Shown: positions 52,208 through 61,337, counted from the stretch's first letter. The stretch is 64,000 nt of DNA from Photobacterium lutimaris (GCF_003025555.1 NZ_PYMH01000006.1:62001-126000), one strand, 5' to 3'. Program-made: numbers and translations. Notes: a model not told the origin generated them from the sequence alone.

Positions 52208-52942
52208 ATGAAGTCAATTAACTTAAGCCCTTACTTCAACGCACTGTTGCTGGTCACGGTATTCCTATTAGGGATCTGGGTGCAGTCATCTGGCTTTGTC
52301 GAGCAGTTTGTCTATTACTGGGACGAAATCCTGTATCTGTCAGGCCACCATATCAAGCTGACGCTGATCTCTGGTTCAATTGCGATCCTTGTGGGTGTGC
52401 CGGTCGGTATCATTCTTAGCCGTCCGTCTTGCCGAAAATCGGCTGACGTGGTGATGCAGATCTTCAATATCGGTACCACGGTACCGACGCTGGCGGTACT
52501 GGCGCTGTCGATGAGCTTTTTGGGTATTGGTGATAAGCCGGCAGTATTTGCCCTGGCTTTTGCGTCCGTGTTGCCTATTTTGCGCAATACCTACACCGGC
52601 TTACTTTCTGTGCCGGCGCACTTGAAAGAAACGGCTACCGGTATTGGTCTGACGCCGGCTCAGCAGTTGGTGAAAGTGGAATTGCCTAATGCGATGTACG
52701 TCATTATGGCGGGTATCCGCACCGCATTTGCTATCAATATCGGTACGGTGCCTCTGGCGTTCCAGATTGGTGGTACTGGTCTGGGTGAGCTGATCTTTGC
52801 CGGTATCGATCTCTATGACACGCCGATGATGCTGGCGGGTGCGATCCCGACTGCGGTGTTGGCGCTGATCATGGATGTAATACTGGGTATGGTAACCTTC
52901 TTGATTGTGAGCAAGGGTGTGAACCCTAACCGTAACGAATGA
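52208..52942 (+). CDS. Osmoprotectant ABC transporter permease (YehY/OpuCD-like)
   Basis: A 244-residue permease with an extra N-terminal membrane segment and the coupling motif KETATGIGLTPAQQLVKVELPNAMYVIMAGIRTA. It lies 3 bp after the ATPase stop. The longer N-terminus separates it from the first permease and resembles YehY. Confidence 0.9.
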   Translation: MKSINLSPYFNALLLVTVFLLGIWVQSSGFVEQFVYYWDEILYLSGHHIKLTLISGSIAILVGVPVGIILSRPSCRKSADVVMQIFNIGTTVPTLAVLALSMSFLGIGDKPAVFALAFASVLPILRNTYTGLLSVPAHLKETATGIGLTPAQQLVKVELPNAMYVIMAGIRTAFAINIGTVPLAFQIGGTGLGELIFAGIDLYDTPMMLAGAIPTAVLALIMDVILGMVTFLIVSKGVNPNRNE

Positions 52943-52959
52943 CACGGAGTGAAACAAAG

Positions 52960-53847
52960 ATGAAACGCGTTATCTCTCTATTGGCTGCCGTGGCAATGAC
53001 GTGTGCTTTTTCGGCACAGGCCGCTGGCAAGCTTGTGGTTGGCGGTAAGGGCTATACCGAGCAGCTGATCATGTCCTCGATGACGGCACAATACCTGGCT
53101 GGCCTTGGTTATAATGTAGACCAGCGTGATGGTATGGGCTCAACGGTATTGCGTACCGCGCAGCTGAACGGTCAGGTTGATTTGTACTGGGAATATACCG
53201 GTACCGGTCTGGTGACGTTCAACAAAGTGGTCGAGAAGTTGAGCCCGGCTGAGACTTACCAGCGGGTAAAAGCGCTGGATGAAAAAGTCGGCCTGATCTG
53301 GCTTGACCCATCACAGGCAAACAATACTTATGCGCTGGCAATGCGCAAGGATTTTGCCAAAGAGAAGGGGATCGAGTCGATCACCGACATGATGAACTGG
53401 CTGCAGTCTGAAGATGGCAAAGATGCGCAGATGGCAAGTAATGTGGAGTTCTCGGCGCGCCCGGACGGCTTGAAGTCATTGCTTGCTGCCTATGAATTCG
53501 AGATGCCGCGTCGAAACCTGCGCAAGATGAATTCAGGCTTGGTTTATCAGGCGCTGTCCCAGGAAGTGGTTGATATCACAATGGTGTTTGCCACCGATGG
53601 CCGTGTGAAGGCATTTGATTTCTATGTGCTGAAAGATGACCGCAACCATTTTCCTAACTACGCCCTGACGCCAGTTGTCCGTCAAGATACGCTAGCGGCC
53701 AACCCTGAATTGGCTGCGCAGCTTAACGTGCTGTCGGCGCTGATGAACGATGACACGATGTCGGGCCTGAATGCGTTGGTTGATGTTGACGGTTTGTCGA
53801 TTGAGCGCGTCTCGCGCCAGTTCCTGGAGCAAAACGGTCTACTGTGA
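52960..53847 (+). CDS. Osmoprotectant-binding periplasmic protein (OsmF/OpuCC-like)
   Basis: A 295-residue periplasmic binding protein. The signal peptide ends near ..FSAQA; the mature part starts GKLVVGGKGYTEQLIMSSM and contains the diagnostic YWEYTGTGL and DGRVKAFDFYVLKDD. Such proteins bind betaine, choline or related quaternary amines. Start ATG 52960 has GGAG upstream; the frame opens 21 bases earlier. It ends the operon at a terminator. Confidence 0.9.
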   Translation: MKRVISLLAAVAMTCAFSAQAAGKLVVGGKGYTEQLIMSSMTAQYLAGLGYNVDQRDGMGSTVLRTAQLNGQVDLYWEYTGTGLVTFNKVVEKLSPAETYQRVKALDEKVGLIWLDPSQANNTYALAMRKDFAKEKGIESITDMMNWLQSEDGKDAQMASNVEFSARPDGLKSLLAAYEFEMPRRNLRKMNSGLVYQALSQEVVDITMVFATDGRVKAFDFYVLKDDRNHFPNYALTPVVRQDTLAANPELAAQLNVLSALMNDDTMSGLNALVDVDGLSIERVSRQFLEQNGLL

Positions 53848-53885
53848 TCATTCTCGATACAGTTACCTCGCATCCTTAATTATCC

Positions 53886-53910
53886 AAAGGCCAGCGTCCG
53901 CTGGCCTTTT
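53886..53910 (+). terminator. Terminator of the ABC operon
   Basis: AAAGGCCAGCG-TC-CGCTGGCCTTT, a perfect 11-bp stem with a T tail, 13 bp before the nitrilase gene. Confidence 0.88.
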
Positions 53911-53922
53911 AAGGTTTTTATC

Positions 53923-54768
53923 ATGACTAAAGAAGTATTACATGTCGGTATTGCCCAGATCGCACCTGTACTGGGCGATGTCGAGGCCAATCTGCAAAAA
54001 CACCTGAACTATATCAAACAGGCTCGCGAGCTAGGTGTTGAAGTGTTGCTGTTTCCTGAGCTGTCGTTAACCGGGTATAGCTTGCGGGAAAAAACGCTGG
54101 GTGTGGCGATGGGGACCGATCATCCATTGCTTAAGCAGCTCGCTGATGCTGCCGGAGATATGATCGTGAGTGCCGGTTTTATCGAAGAGGCTCAGGCTGG
54201 TGAGTTTTACAATGCGCAGGCGATGGTGACAGACGGTCGTGTACTGCATGTACATCGTAAAATGAACTTGCCTAACTACGGTGGGCTGGAAGAAGCCAAG
54301 TGGTATAGCAAAGGTCAAGCGCTCGAGCCTTGCGAGGCTATCGCCGGCTGGCCGATGCACACGCTAATTTGTGCCGATCTATGGAACCCGGCTTTGCCGC
54401 ACCTAGCAATGCTGGATAAACCGGCACTGATGCTGGCCCCGGTTAACTCAGCGGCTGATATTGTGTCTGATGAGTTTTCTAACCCGCAAGGCTGGAAAAC
54501 CAATACCGACTTTATCTCGATGACCTATGGTGTGCCTGTGATGATGGCAAACAGCTGTGCCTTGGAAGGCAACAGTCGATTCTGGGGGGGCTCTCGTATC
54601 CTGGATGCTTTCGGTCACTGCTTGGTAGAAGCCGGCGGTGAGGAAGCGTTGATCAGTGCTACGGTATCAATCAAAGATACCCGCGAGGCGCGATTCCAGC
54701 TGCCGACTATCCGCGATGCTGACAGCCGCTTGGTACTGGACTTGCTGGCGAAGCGAATTGGTAAATAA
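53923..54768 (+). CDS. Nitrilase-superfamily carbon-nitrogen hydrolase
   Basis: A 281-residue amidase-like enzyme with the catalytic triad Glu in LLFPELSLTGYS, Lys in HRKMNLPNYG and Cys in LICADLWNPALPH. The substrate is unknown. It follows the osmoprotectant operon on the same strand after only 75 bp including a terminator, so partial cotranscription is possible. A link to amide-containing compatible solutes would be speculation. It is not NadE- or Nit1-like in length or neighbours. Confidence 0.85.
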   Translation: MTKEVLHVGIAQIAPVLGDVEANLQKHLNYIKQARELGVEVLLFPELSLTGYSLREKTLGVAMGTDHPLLKQLADAAGDMIVSAGFIEEAQAGEFYNAQAMVTDGRVLHVHRKMNLPNYGGLEEAKWYSKGQALEPCEAIAGWPMHTLICADLWNPALPHLAMLDKPALMLAPVNSAADIVSDEFSNPQGWKTNTDFISMTYGVPVMMANSCALEGNSRFWGGSRILDAFGHCLVEAGGEEALISATVSIKDTREARFQLPTIRDADSRLVLDLLAKRIGK

Positions 54769-54775
54769 CAAAAAT

Positions 54776-54800
54776 AAAAAAGGCCGTTATGGCCTTTTTT
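54776..54800. terminator. Bidirectional terminator between nitrilase and clsA
   Basis: AAAAAGGCC-GTTAT-GGCCTTTTT, with A and T runs on both sides, between convergent genes. Confidence 0.9.
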
Positions 54801-54832
54801 ATTGTGCGTAGTTCGAGCCTAAAACAATCAAT

Positions 54833-56290
54833 CTATAACAGCGGGCTGAACATATAGAAGAACTGTTCAATCAGCTTGTTGCTGATATGCCGCTCCTCCC
54901 ATTTGGACCTGTCGACCAAGCTTGAATCGCTCATATATTCTTTCTGCAGCCAGTTAAGCTGCTTGGTGAACTCGGGATTATCCACCGCCAATGTGACCTC
55001 GAAGTTCAGCCACAGGCTGCGCATATCCAAGTTAACCGTACCAATCAGGCAGTGGGTACTGTCGATCACCACGGACTTGGTATGTAGCAAGCCGCCATGG
55101 AAGCGGTGAATGCGGACCCCCGCAGCAAGCAGTTCTGAGAAAAAGGAGCGGCTGGCCCATTCCACCATGATTGAGTCATTCTTATCCGGGATAATGATAT
55201 CGACAGTGACGCCGCGGTGTGCTGCGCCTTTCATCGCGTGCAGCAAGTTTTCACTCGGGACAAAATATGGCGTGGTGATCACCACACTTTCTTTGGCTTG
55301 GTAAATGCTTAGCAGCAGCGCTTGGTGGATGATCTCATCAGGCATGCCCGGCCCAGATGGGATCACCTGAATCATATCCGAGGCTTCTGCCTGACTGGGT
55401 AGCGAGCACTCGGGAAGTTGTGGTAAGAATCGGTTACCCGTTTCCACTTCCCAGTCCCACGCTTGGATACCGTTGAGCACTGCAACAGACGGTCCCGTAA
55501 CTCTTACCATGACATCGATCCACTGACCGACGCCGGCATCCGTTTTGAAATAGGCCGGGTCAACCAAGTTCATTGACCCGGTGTAACCGATCTTCTCATC
55601 AATGACAACGATCTTGCGGTGCTGACGCAAGTCCATTCGGCGTAGGAACATCCTAAATGGTGTTACTGCCAATGCTTCGACAATTTCGATGCCCGAATGA
55701 CGCATCAGCTTTGGCCAATGGGAGCGGAAGAACCGCATGCTGCCAGCGGCATCAAGTAATATCCTGACCTGCACGCCACGTTTAGCGGCCATAACCAACG
55801 CTGTGGCCACTTCATCGGCTAACCCACCTGGATGCCAGATATAAAACTCCATATGGATAGAAGCTTCGGCTTGGTGAATATCTTCGATCAAGGAGCGCAG
55901 TATCGTTTGCGGAGAGTCTTGCAGTGAAAGGCTATTACCACTCAAGGCTGGAATCCCAAGCCGGTTTTCACACAGATCGCTAAGAGGACGGGCATGCTCG
56001 CTCATGAGTTCTGGCTGGTGGCCGGGGCAGTCATTTAATCGTTGGAACCAGTCAGCGAAAGGTTCGAACATGACTTTGGCTCGCTGGGCGCGCTTTTTAC
56101 CTAAATTGAGCTCACCGAACAAGAGGTAGGCGATCACCCCGCCGATTGGAATGATATAGATGATCATGAGCCAAGCGAGGGAGACACCGACCACCCTGCG
56201 CTTGAATACAATGCGCATGGTTACGGCTGCGATCATCAACCAATAGAAGAAGACACCGGCCCAAGCTAGAACTTGATAGAACTGTTCCAT
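54833..56290 (-). CDS. clsA: Cardiolipin synthase A
   Basis: A 485-residue phospholipase-D-family enzyme that joins two phosphatidylglycerols into cardiolipin. Two N-terminal membrane segments (WAGVFFYWLMIAAV, WLMIIYIIPIGGVIAYLLFG) precede two HKD motifs, HRKIVVIDEKIGYTGSMN and HTKSVVIDSTHCLIGTVN. I start at MEQFYQVLAW, which gives the length of E. coli ClsA (486). An ATG 42 bases upstream would add a polar tail and is not excluded. Neither start has a strong ribosome site. Confidence 0.92.
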   Translation of the reverse strand: MEQFYQVLAWAGVFFYWLMIAAVTMRIVFKRRVVGVSLAWLMIIYIIPIGGVIAYLLFGELNLGKKRAQRAKVMFEPFADWFQRLNDCPGHQPELMSEHARPLSDLCENRLGIPALSGNSLSLQDSPQTILRSLIEDIHQAEASIHMEFYIWHPGGLADEVATALVMAAKRGVQVRILLDAAGSMRFFRSHWPKLMRHSGIEIVEALAVTPFRMFLRRMDLRQHRKIVVIDEKIGYTGSMNLVDPAYFKTDAGVGQWIDVMVRVTGPSVAVLNGIQAWDWEVETGNRFLPQLPECSLPSQAEASDMIQVIPSGPGMPDEIIHQALLLSIYQAKESVVITTPYFVPSENLLHAMKGAAHRGVTVDIIIPDKNDSIMVEWASRSFFSELLAAGVRIHRFHGGLLHTKSVVIDSTHCLIGTVNLDMRSLWLNFEVTLAVDNPEFTKQLNWLQKEYMSDSSLVDRSKWEERHISNKLIEQFFYMFSPLL

Positions 56291-56669
56291 ACGTATTTTT
56301 TTATGCGTTTGAAGTTTTACTCTATTTTGCATTGAAACTAGAGGAATACCAGCGAAATTTTACGCGAAATATGTGCTAAGTTTGATAAGAGGAAATCACT
56401 GAATTGTAGGAGGAATGTGAAATTAGCACGCGTCATTCGTGCAAAATATAAGCAAAACGCGAAGAAATGATGTAGAAAAGCAGTAAATGATCAAAATTTA
56501 GAAGCGCGGGCTTCACATTCTAATCGCAACCTGTTTTACTTGCCATATATAGAGCGTTAATAACAACCTTATAAGTGTGTACATAAGTTTACACCCAACT
56601 TTACACAACATATTCTCGACGCCTATGACTAGCAAACTCTAGCAAACACAACAAAACCTTGGAGAGAAC
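56291..56669. other. 379-bp divergent region clsA/NSS transporter
   Basis: No ORF. It contains inverted repeat GCACG-N7-CGTGC and TyrR-like half-sites near 56576-56605 (listed separately). Confidence 0.4.
56576..56605. promoter_or_regulatory. TyrR-like repeats before the NSS transporter
   Basis: TGTGTA-CATAAG-TTTACA (56576-56593) resembles TGTAAA-N6-TTTACA, and a second TTTACA follows at 56600. The left half is imperfect, so this is suggestive only. Confidence 0.25.
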
Positions 56670-58103
56670 GTGGCTACTAGTAATACAACCACACAACCCC
56701 GCGATAGCTGGGGGTCAAAATTAGGCTTCGTTATGGCCGCGGCAGGATCCGCAGTAGGTCTTGGTAACATCTGGAAGTTCCCATACACAGCTGGTGAAAG
56801 TGGTGGTGGTGCTTTCGTAGCTATTTACCTATTGTTCGTTATCTTTATCGGTTTCAGCGTTATGCTGACTGAATTTGCCGTGGGCCGTAAGACAGGGCTA
56901 TCCGCTGTAGGTGCATTTAAATCAACTGATCGCCGCTGGTCGTTTGTCGGCGTGATCGGCGTAGTGAGTGGCCTACTTATCATGGGCTTTTATCCGGTCG
57001 TCGGTGGCTGGGCTATTGCGTACATCTACAAAATTGCGACAGGTCTACTGAGCACACCAGAAGCGATTGGTGATAGCTTTGGTAGTTTTATCTCTAACCC
57101 AATTCAACCTCTGTTCTGGATGGGGCTGTACCTTATCTTCAACATCTTGGTTGTGATCAAAGGGATTTCAGGCGGTATTGAGAAAGCAGGTAAGATCCTG
57201 ATGCCTCTACTGTTCGCTATCCTTATCTTGGTTGCCGTTAAGGGGCTAAGTCTTCCTGGTGCATCGGCTGGTCTTGAGTTCCTGTTCAAACCTGATTTTT
57301 CTAAAGTTGACAGTACCGTTGTACTGGCAGCACTGGGGCAGGCTTTCTTCTCCCTGAGCTTGGGTATGGGTTGTATGATCACATACGGTAGCTACCTGAA
57401 GAAGAAAGAGAACTTGGTGCAAACCACGGCAATGGTAACGGCAATGGATACCGCTGTTGCAATTCTTGCGGGTGTGGCGATGTTCCCTGCAATGTTTGCA
57501 TTCAGCATGGAGCCGGCAGCGGGCCCTGGTTTGATCTTCGTGGTTGTTCCTCAGCTATTTGCTGAAATGGGCGGCATCGTGGGTCTACTGCTTGCACTGC
57601 TGTTCTTCATTGGCCTGAGTGTCGCGGCATTGACCTCGTCGGTATCACTGCTTGAAGTGGTCGTGTCATACCTGATTGATGAAAAAGGCTTGAAGCGCTC
57701 AACCGCTGTTTTCTCGGCAAGTGCTGTCATGGCTGTGTTGTGTATCTTTGCATCGCTTTCTCTTGGTGGCTTAGGTCCAACATTGTTCGAGACCGGTGCG
57801 TTCGATATTTTTGACCTGCTAACGGATAAGATCTTCTTGGCCGTTGGCGGCATGCTGGTCTGTATCTTTGCTGGCTGGCGCCTGAGCCGTAGCGAGCTTG
57901 AAAAAGAAATCACGAATGATGGTGAGTTCAAGTTCCCATTGTTCGGTCTATGGTACAACTTAGTGAAGTACGTTATCCCATTCGCTATCGCGATTGTGGC
58001 GATTGCTGGTGTGAAAGCTGGCTTTGATATCGGAAAAGGTGAAATCATGGTACTGGGCCTTGTTATTATTGGTCTTGGTGGTTTGATTTCCAAAAAGCTG
58101 TAA
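56670..58103 (+). CDS. Sodium-dependent transporter of the NSS/SNF family
   Basis: A 477-residue LeuT-fold symporter with 11-12 membrane segments. The hallmark first helix is WGSKLGFVMAAAGSAVGLGNIWKFPYTAGESGGGAF; unwound helix 6 lies in GQAFFSLSLGMGCMITYGSYL. NSS members of bacteria usually carry amino acids such as tryptophan, tyrosine or leucine with sodium. The start is GTG with GGAGAG upstream. TyrR-like sites upstream, if real, would favour an aromatic substrate. Confidence 0.9.
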   Translation: MATSNTTTQPRDSWGSKLGFVMAAAGSAVGLGNIWKFPYTAGESGGGAFVAIYLLFVIFIGFSVMLTEFAVGRKTGLSAVGAFKSTDRRWSFVGVIGVVSGLLIMGFYPVVGGWAIAYIYKIATGLLSTPEAIGDSFGSFISNPIQPLFWMGLYLIFNILVVIKGISGGIEKAGKILMPLLFAILILVAVKGLSLPGASAGLEFLFKPDFSKVDSTVVLAALGQAFFSLSLGMGCMITYGSYLKKKENLVQTTAMVTAMDTAVAILAGVAMFPAMFAFSMEPAAGPGLIFVVVPQLFAEMGGIVGLLLALLFFIGLSVAALTSSVSLLEVVVSYLIDEKGLKRSTAVFSASAVMAVLCIFASLSLGGLGPTLFETGAFDIFDLLTDKIFLAVGGMLVCIFAGWRLSRSELEKEITNDGEFKFPLFGLWYNLVKYVIPFAIAIVAIAGVKAGFDIGKGEIMVLGLVIIGLGGLISKKL

Positions 58104-58153
58104 GTTCACTATGCTGTGGACCTAGCAGCAGGGACACAGCTTAGGACCTCATA

Positions 58154-58179
58154 ACGGGAGCCAGTGGCTCCCGTTTTTT
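58154..58179 (+). terminator. Terminator of the NSS gene
   Basis: ACGGGAGCC-AGT-GGCTCCCGT followed by T. Confidence 0.93.
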
Positions 58180-58269
58180 ATTGGGTGCTGCTGGCCCTGT
58201 GGAAATATTAGCGATAAGCGGTATACTTCGCACTCCAACGCCGGAGCCCTCAGCCAAGAGCCAATCAAC

Positions 58270-58956
58270 ATGTTCGATATTCTTCATACCCACCCAGACT
58301 TTCTTGTGATTAATAAGCACCCTAACGTTTCTGTCCATAAAGATGATGGCGATGTGATGCTGTTGCAGGAAGTGGCAAAGTTGAGTGGGGATAAGCAGCT
58401 TTATCTCATCCACCGTTTGGATAAGATGACGTCGGGATTGCTATTGCTCGGTCGCAACCGTGAGGCTGCCGCCGCGTTATCCCAGTGTTTTGCTGATCGC
58501 AACGTCGAGAAATTCTATTTGGCTATTGGCACTAAGAAGCCAAAGAAAAAGCAAGGTGTTGTCATCGGTGACATGACCCGTTCGCGACGCAGTAGCTGGA
58601 AGCTGGAAAGCAGTCGCGAGAACCCGGCGGTCACCCAGTTTTTCTCAGCCGCCGCAGGCCAGGGCCGGCGGTTGTTTTTGTGTAAACCGTATACTGGTAA
58701 AACCCACCAGATCCGTGTTGCACTGCGCAGTGTCGGCTCAGGGATCACCGGTGATAATATTTACGGCAATGAATCGGCGGACCGCGGCTACCTTCATGCC
58801 TATGCGCTGCGCTTTCCCTATGCCGAGCAGCAATGGCAATTTATCTGTCAGCCAACCCAGGGGGAGCTGTGGCAAGTAGCTGAAACTCAGCAAGTGTTGA
58901 CAGAATGGACCGCGCCTTGGGAACTGGCTTGGCCGCTTTTGCCTGGAAAGAAGTAA
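58270..58956 (+). CDS. RluA-family RNA pseudouridine synthase
   Basis: A 228-residue pseudouridine synthase. The catalytic Asp is in LIHRLDKMTSGLLLLGRN, and KPYTGKTHQIRVALRSVG is the conserved lower motif. The starting FDILHTHPDFLVINKHPNVSVHKD lacks an S4 domain. It fits the short TIGR01621-like branch rather than TruC or RluA; the RNA target is unknown. Confidence 0.88.
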   Translation: MFDILHTHPDFLVINKHPNVSVHKDDGDVMLLQEVAKLSGDKQLYLIHRLDKMTSGLLLLGRNREAAAALSQCFADRNVEKFYLAIGTKKPKKKQGVVIGDMTRSRRSSWKLESSRENPAVTQFFSAAAGQGRRLFLCKPYTGKTHQIRVALRSVGSGITGDNIYGNESADRGYLHAYALRFPYAEQQWQFICQPTQGELWQVAETQQVLTEWTAPWELAWPLLPGKK

Positions 58957-59116
58957 GAAGCGCCCGGGCAGAGTTAATGGGGGAGTTGGTTGCTCTTTAA
59001 CCACTAATCGTCAAATTGATGTGGAAAAATAGGGCTTAATGATAATAAATTGTTTAAACCCCGTATTTTTCCTTGCTGAACGGCGACCAACTGCTGCTAT
59101 TTTGACCTTTCACAAA

Positions 59117-59169
59117 TTACATTACCGTGTGGTTTCACTTATAATACCGGTCTAGGACTTACCTAGACC
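59117..59169 (+). promoter_or_regulatory. Strong promoter with overlapping palindrome
   Basis: TTACAT (59117-59122) and TATAAT (59140-59145) are 17 bp apart, a good housekeeping promoter. GGTCTAGG (59149-59156) and CCTAGACC (59162-59169) form a perfect inverted repeat over the expected start of transcription, as an operator or a 5' hairpin would. Confidence 0.55.
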
Positions 59170-59179
59170 GAGATTCAAT

Positions 59180-59389
59180 ATGCGCCTTACCCGCTCCGTA
59201 TCGCTTCGTATGCGATTGAAGAAAAAAAAGAACCAATCACGTTTTTGGGGGCTGGCGTCATTTCGTCGACAACGTAAAATAGTCAAAAATCGTACCCGCC
59301 GCCAACGCCAAACCCGCCTTCAGGCAGAATATGTTCACCTCGCTAGCTGCCGCCAACCAGAACATGAAAACCTCAAGCTGGTTGCTTGA
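59180..59389 (+). CDS. Small Arg-rich protein, uncertain
   Basis: A 69-residue highly basic ORF (MRLTRSVSLRMRLKKKKNQ, RRQRKIVKNRTRRQRQTRL). I do not recognise it. It starts 11 bp after a promoter-associated palindrome, uses codons like its neighbours and ends 80 bp before the next gene, but has only a weak ribosome site. It could be a nucleic-acid-binding small protein, a leader peptide, or a chance ORF on a small RNA. Confidence 0.4.
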   Translation: MRLTRSVSLRMRLKKKKNQSRFWGLASFRRQRKIVKNRTRRQRQTRLQAEYVHLASCRQPEHENLKLVA

Positions 59390-59468
59390 TGCTATGCCGT
59401 TTTGGGCTGAATGGATTGATTCAGCTCTGTTATACTACCGCCCCTGAATTGACCAACGCAGTAGAAAT

Positions 59469-60407
59469 ATGGAACCGAGTGCATTAATAAACCTTGAGCA
59501 ACATCTTATGGCTGAGCTGGCGACACCGCCAAATGAAGTGCGCCGGTTATTCCATGGCCGTGGCCGCTGCTGGCCGGGTCTTGAGCAATTGACGGTCGAC
59601 TGGTTAAGCGGACAAGTGCTTGTTTCGCTCTTTAAAGAGCCGTCTGAAGAATTCTTGGCACAATTGCAGCGCATGCTTGAGGCGTTGGTTGACACTCCGA
59701 TATGGAAGCAGTCCGGGGCAACATCATTATTGCTTCAGCACCGTGACCGTCAGGGCTCACCGATGGATGTGCTGTGGGGCGAGAGCCGCGAATACCAGGA
59801 TGTGATGGAGAATGGCCTCAAGTTCAAGTTGGATCTTGGCCGTAAGCAGAACAATGGCTTGTTTTTGGATATGCGCTACGGCCGCGATTGGGTCATGCGC
59901 CATGCCGAAGGCAAGCGGGTGCTGAACCTGTTCGCTTATACCTGTGGTTTCTCTGTGGCTGCTATTGCCGGTGGAGCTGAGCATGTGGTCAACCTTGATA
60001 TGGCCAGAGCCGCTCTGAGTCGAGGCCGCGATAATCACCACTTGAACCAGCATGACTTGTCCAAAGTCAGCTTCCTTGGTCATGAGTTGTTCAAATCATG
60101 GGGCAAGGTGCGCAAACTTGGCGAGTATGATCTGATCATCATCGACCCGCCCTCGTTCCAAAAAGGCAGTTTCGCCCTGACCAAGGATTACCAAAAAATC
60201 CTACGTCGCTTGCCTGATCTGCTGACAGAGAACGGTCAGGTGTTGGCTTGTGTCAACGATCCGGGTGTGTCGTCGTCTTTCTTGATTGAGGGGATGGCTG
60301 CGGAAGCGCCTGAACTTGTTTATCAGCATCGCTTGGAAAATCCACCGGAGTTCAAAGATATCGATCCGGAAGGTGGGTTAAAAGTGTTGTTGTTTGAACG
60401 GTCGTAG
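59469..60407 (+). CDS. Class I SAM-dependent RNA methyltransferase (RlmK/RlmI-like)
   Basis: A 312-residue methyltransferase resembling the C-terminal half of RlmKL and RlmI. An N-terminal substrate domain (to about 110) precedes the SAM fold with NNGLFLDMRYGRDWV, LNLFAYTCGFSVAAI, VNLDMARAALSRGRDN and the catalytic IIIDPPSFQKGSF. It has no PUA domain, unlike RlmI. The target is likely a rRNA base, but unproven. A TATACT -10 box lies about 35 bp upstream. Confidence 0.85.
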   Translation: MEPSALINLEQHLMAELATPPNEVRRLFHGRGRCWPGLEQLTVDWLSGQVLVSLFKEPSEEFLAQLQRMLEALVDTPIWKQSGATSLLLQHRDRQGSPMDVLWGESREYQDVMENGLKFKLDLGRKQNNGLFLDMRYGRDWVMRHAEGKRVLNLFAYTCGFSVAAIAGGAEHVVNLDMARAALSRGRDNHHLNQHDLSKVSFLGHELFKSWGKVRKLGEYDLIIIDPPSFQKGSFALTKDYQKILRRLPDLLTENGQVLACVNDPGVSSSFLIEGMAAEAPELVYQHRLENPPEFKDIDPEGGLKVLLFERS

Positions 60408-60424
60408 CCGTATTGATGCAAAAG

Positions 60425-60453
60425 CAAAAACGCCAGCAAGACTGGCGTTTTTT
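60425..60453 (+). terminator. Terminator of the methyltransferase gene
   Basis: AAAAACGCCAG-CAAGA-CTGGCGTTTTT, a perfect stem with a T tail. Confidence 0.93.
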
Positions 60454-60534
60454 GTATCTGACTTCTAATCACCGGAACCGCGATGATTGAAGCTTCACTT
60501 TTGGTTGGTTAGCTCTAGTCTATAAAGCCTAATG

Positions 60535-60924
60535 CTAATTCACGATTTGGCTACAGATCTCAGCCGTGATCGGCTGGGTCACCATCGGGCGGCCACGCAT
60601 ATCCATAATGACGATGTTGTAATTAACCCCCTCGTTAACCATCGGACTCAGCTCTACGCTGTTGCAGTAGTTGATTACAGCACTTTGGGCTGCCTTCGTC
60701 GGTGGTGTATTACCGCCACCACCGTACAAGATGGTGATCTCGACAATATTTTCTCGCGCCTGGGCTTTCATGATCTGGTATTGATCAATTTTCTCGTATG
60801 GGGCTTTGTTGTTGATTGCCATGGCTCGGGCTTTCGCCAGATCCAAAACGGCCTGTTGCTCAGCATTTGAAGAACAGCCAGCCAACAAGACAGCGCCTAA
60901 TAAAACGAGGGTGCGTTTTAGCAT
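60535..60924 (-). CDS. aspS: Type II secretion pilotin, GspS-beta/AspS-like lipoprotein
   Basis: A 129-residue lipoprotein: signal with lipobox LLAGC (Cys17), then a small mixed domain with two cysteines (INYCNSVEL and AEICSQIV) placed for a disulfide, and the block PMVNEGVNYNIVIMDMRG typical of YghG/AspS. AspS carries the secretin GspD to the outer membrane in Vibrio. The call rests on my recollection of the family pattern, so it is less certain than its neighbours. It lies 24 bp downstream of yciI on the same strand. Confidence 0.65.
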   Translation of the reverse strand: MLKRTLVLLGAVLLAGCSSNAEQQAVLDLAKARAMAINNKAPYEKIDQYQIMKAQARENIVEITILYGGGGNTPPTKAAQSAVINYCNSVELSPMVNEGVNYNIVIMDMRGRPMVTQPITAEICSQIVN

Positions 60925-60948
60925 AACGTTGTTATCTCAAATTACGGG

Positions 60949-61248
60949 TTATGGAAGTACTTTCTTGAACGGTTTGACGATAACCTTCTCGTAAACACCG
61001 GCTTCGATGTACGGATCGGCATCGGCCCAGGTTTGGGCGTCGTCCAAGGAGTTGAATTCGGCAATCACGGTCGAGCCAGTAAAGCCCGCTTCACCCGGAT
61101 TGTCACTATCGATGGCGGGCATCGGACCGGCAACCAGTAGGCGGCCTTGTTCTTGGAGGTTTTTCAGTCGAGCCAAATGTTTCTCGCGGACGCTCAGGCG
61201 GCGCTCAAGGCTATTTTCGACATCTTGGGAAAAAATAACGTACCACAT
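60949..61248 (-). CDS. yciI: YciI-family protein
   Basis: A 99-residue ferredoxin-like-fold protein. [21 protein letters not shown] and the His-Asp pair region ([37 protein letters not shown]) identify YciI. The function is unclear, although the fold has a putative active site. GGAGCGAG precedes the ATG. It is cotranscribed with the lipoprotein gene. Confidence 0.93.
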   Translation of the reverse strand: MWYVIFSQDVENSLERRLSVREKHLARLKNLQEQGRLLVAGPMPAIDSDNPGEAGFTGSTVIAEFNSLDDAQTWADADPYIEAGVYEKVIVKPFKKVLP

Positions 61249-61337
61249 GTAACTCGCTCCTTGTAACTGCCGACCTCTATATATGGGTGAGACTCAGTGA
61301 GGTGGCAATATGTGACAAATTTTTCTTATCATAAATG

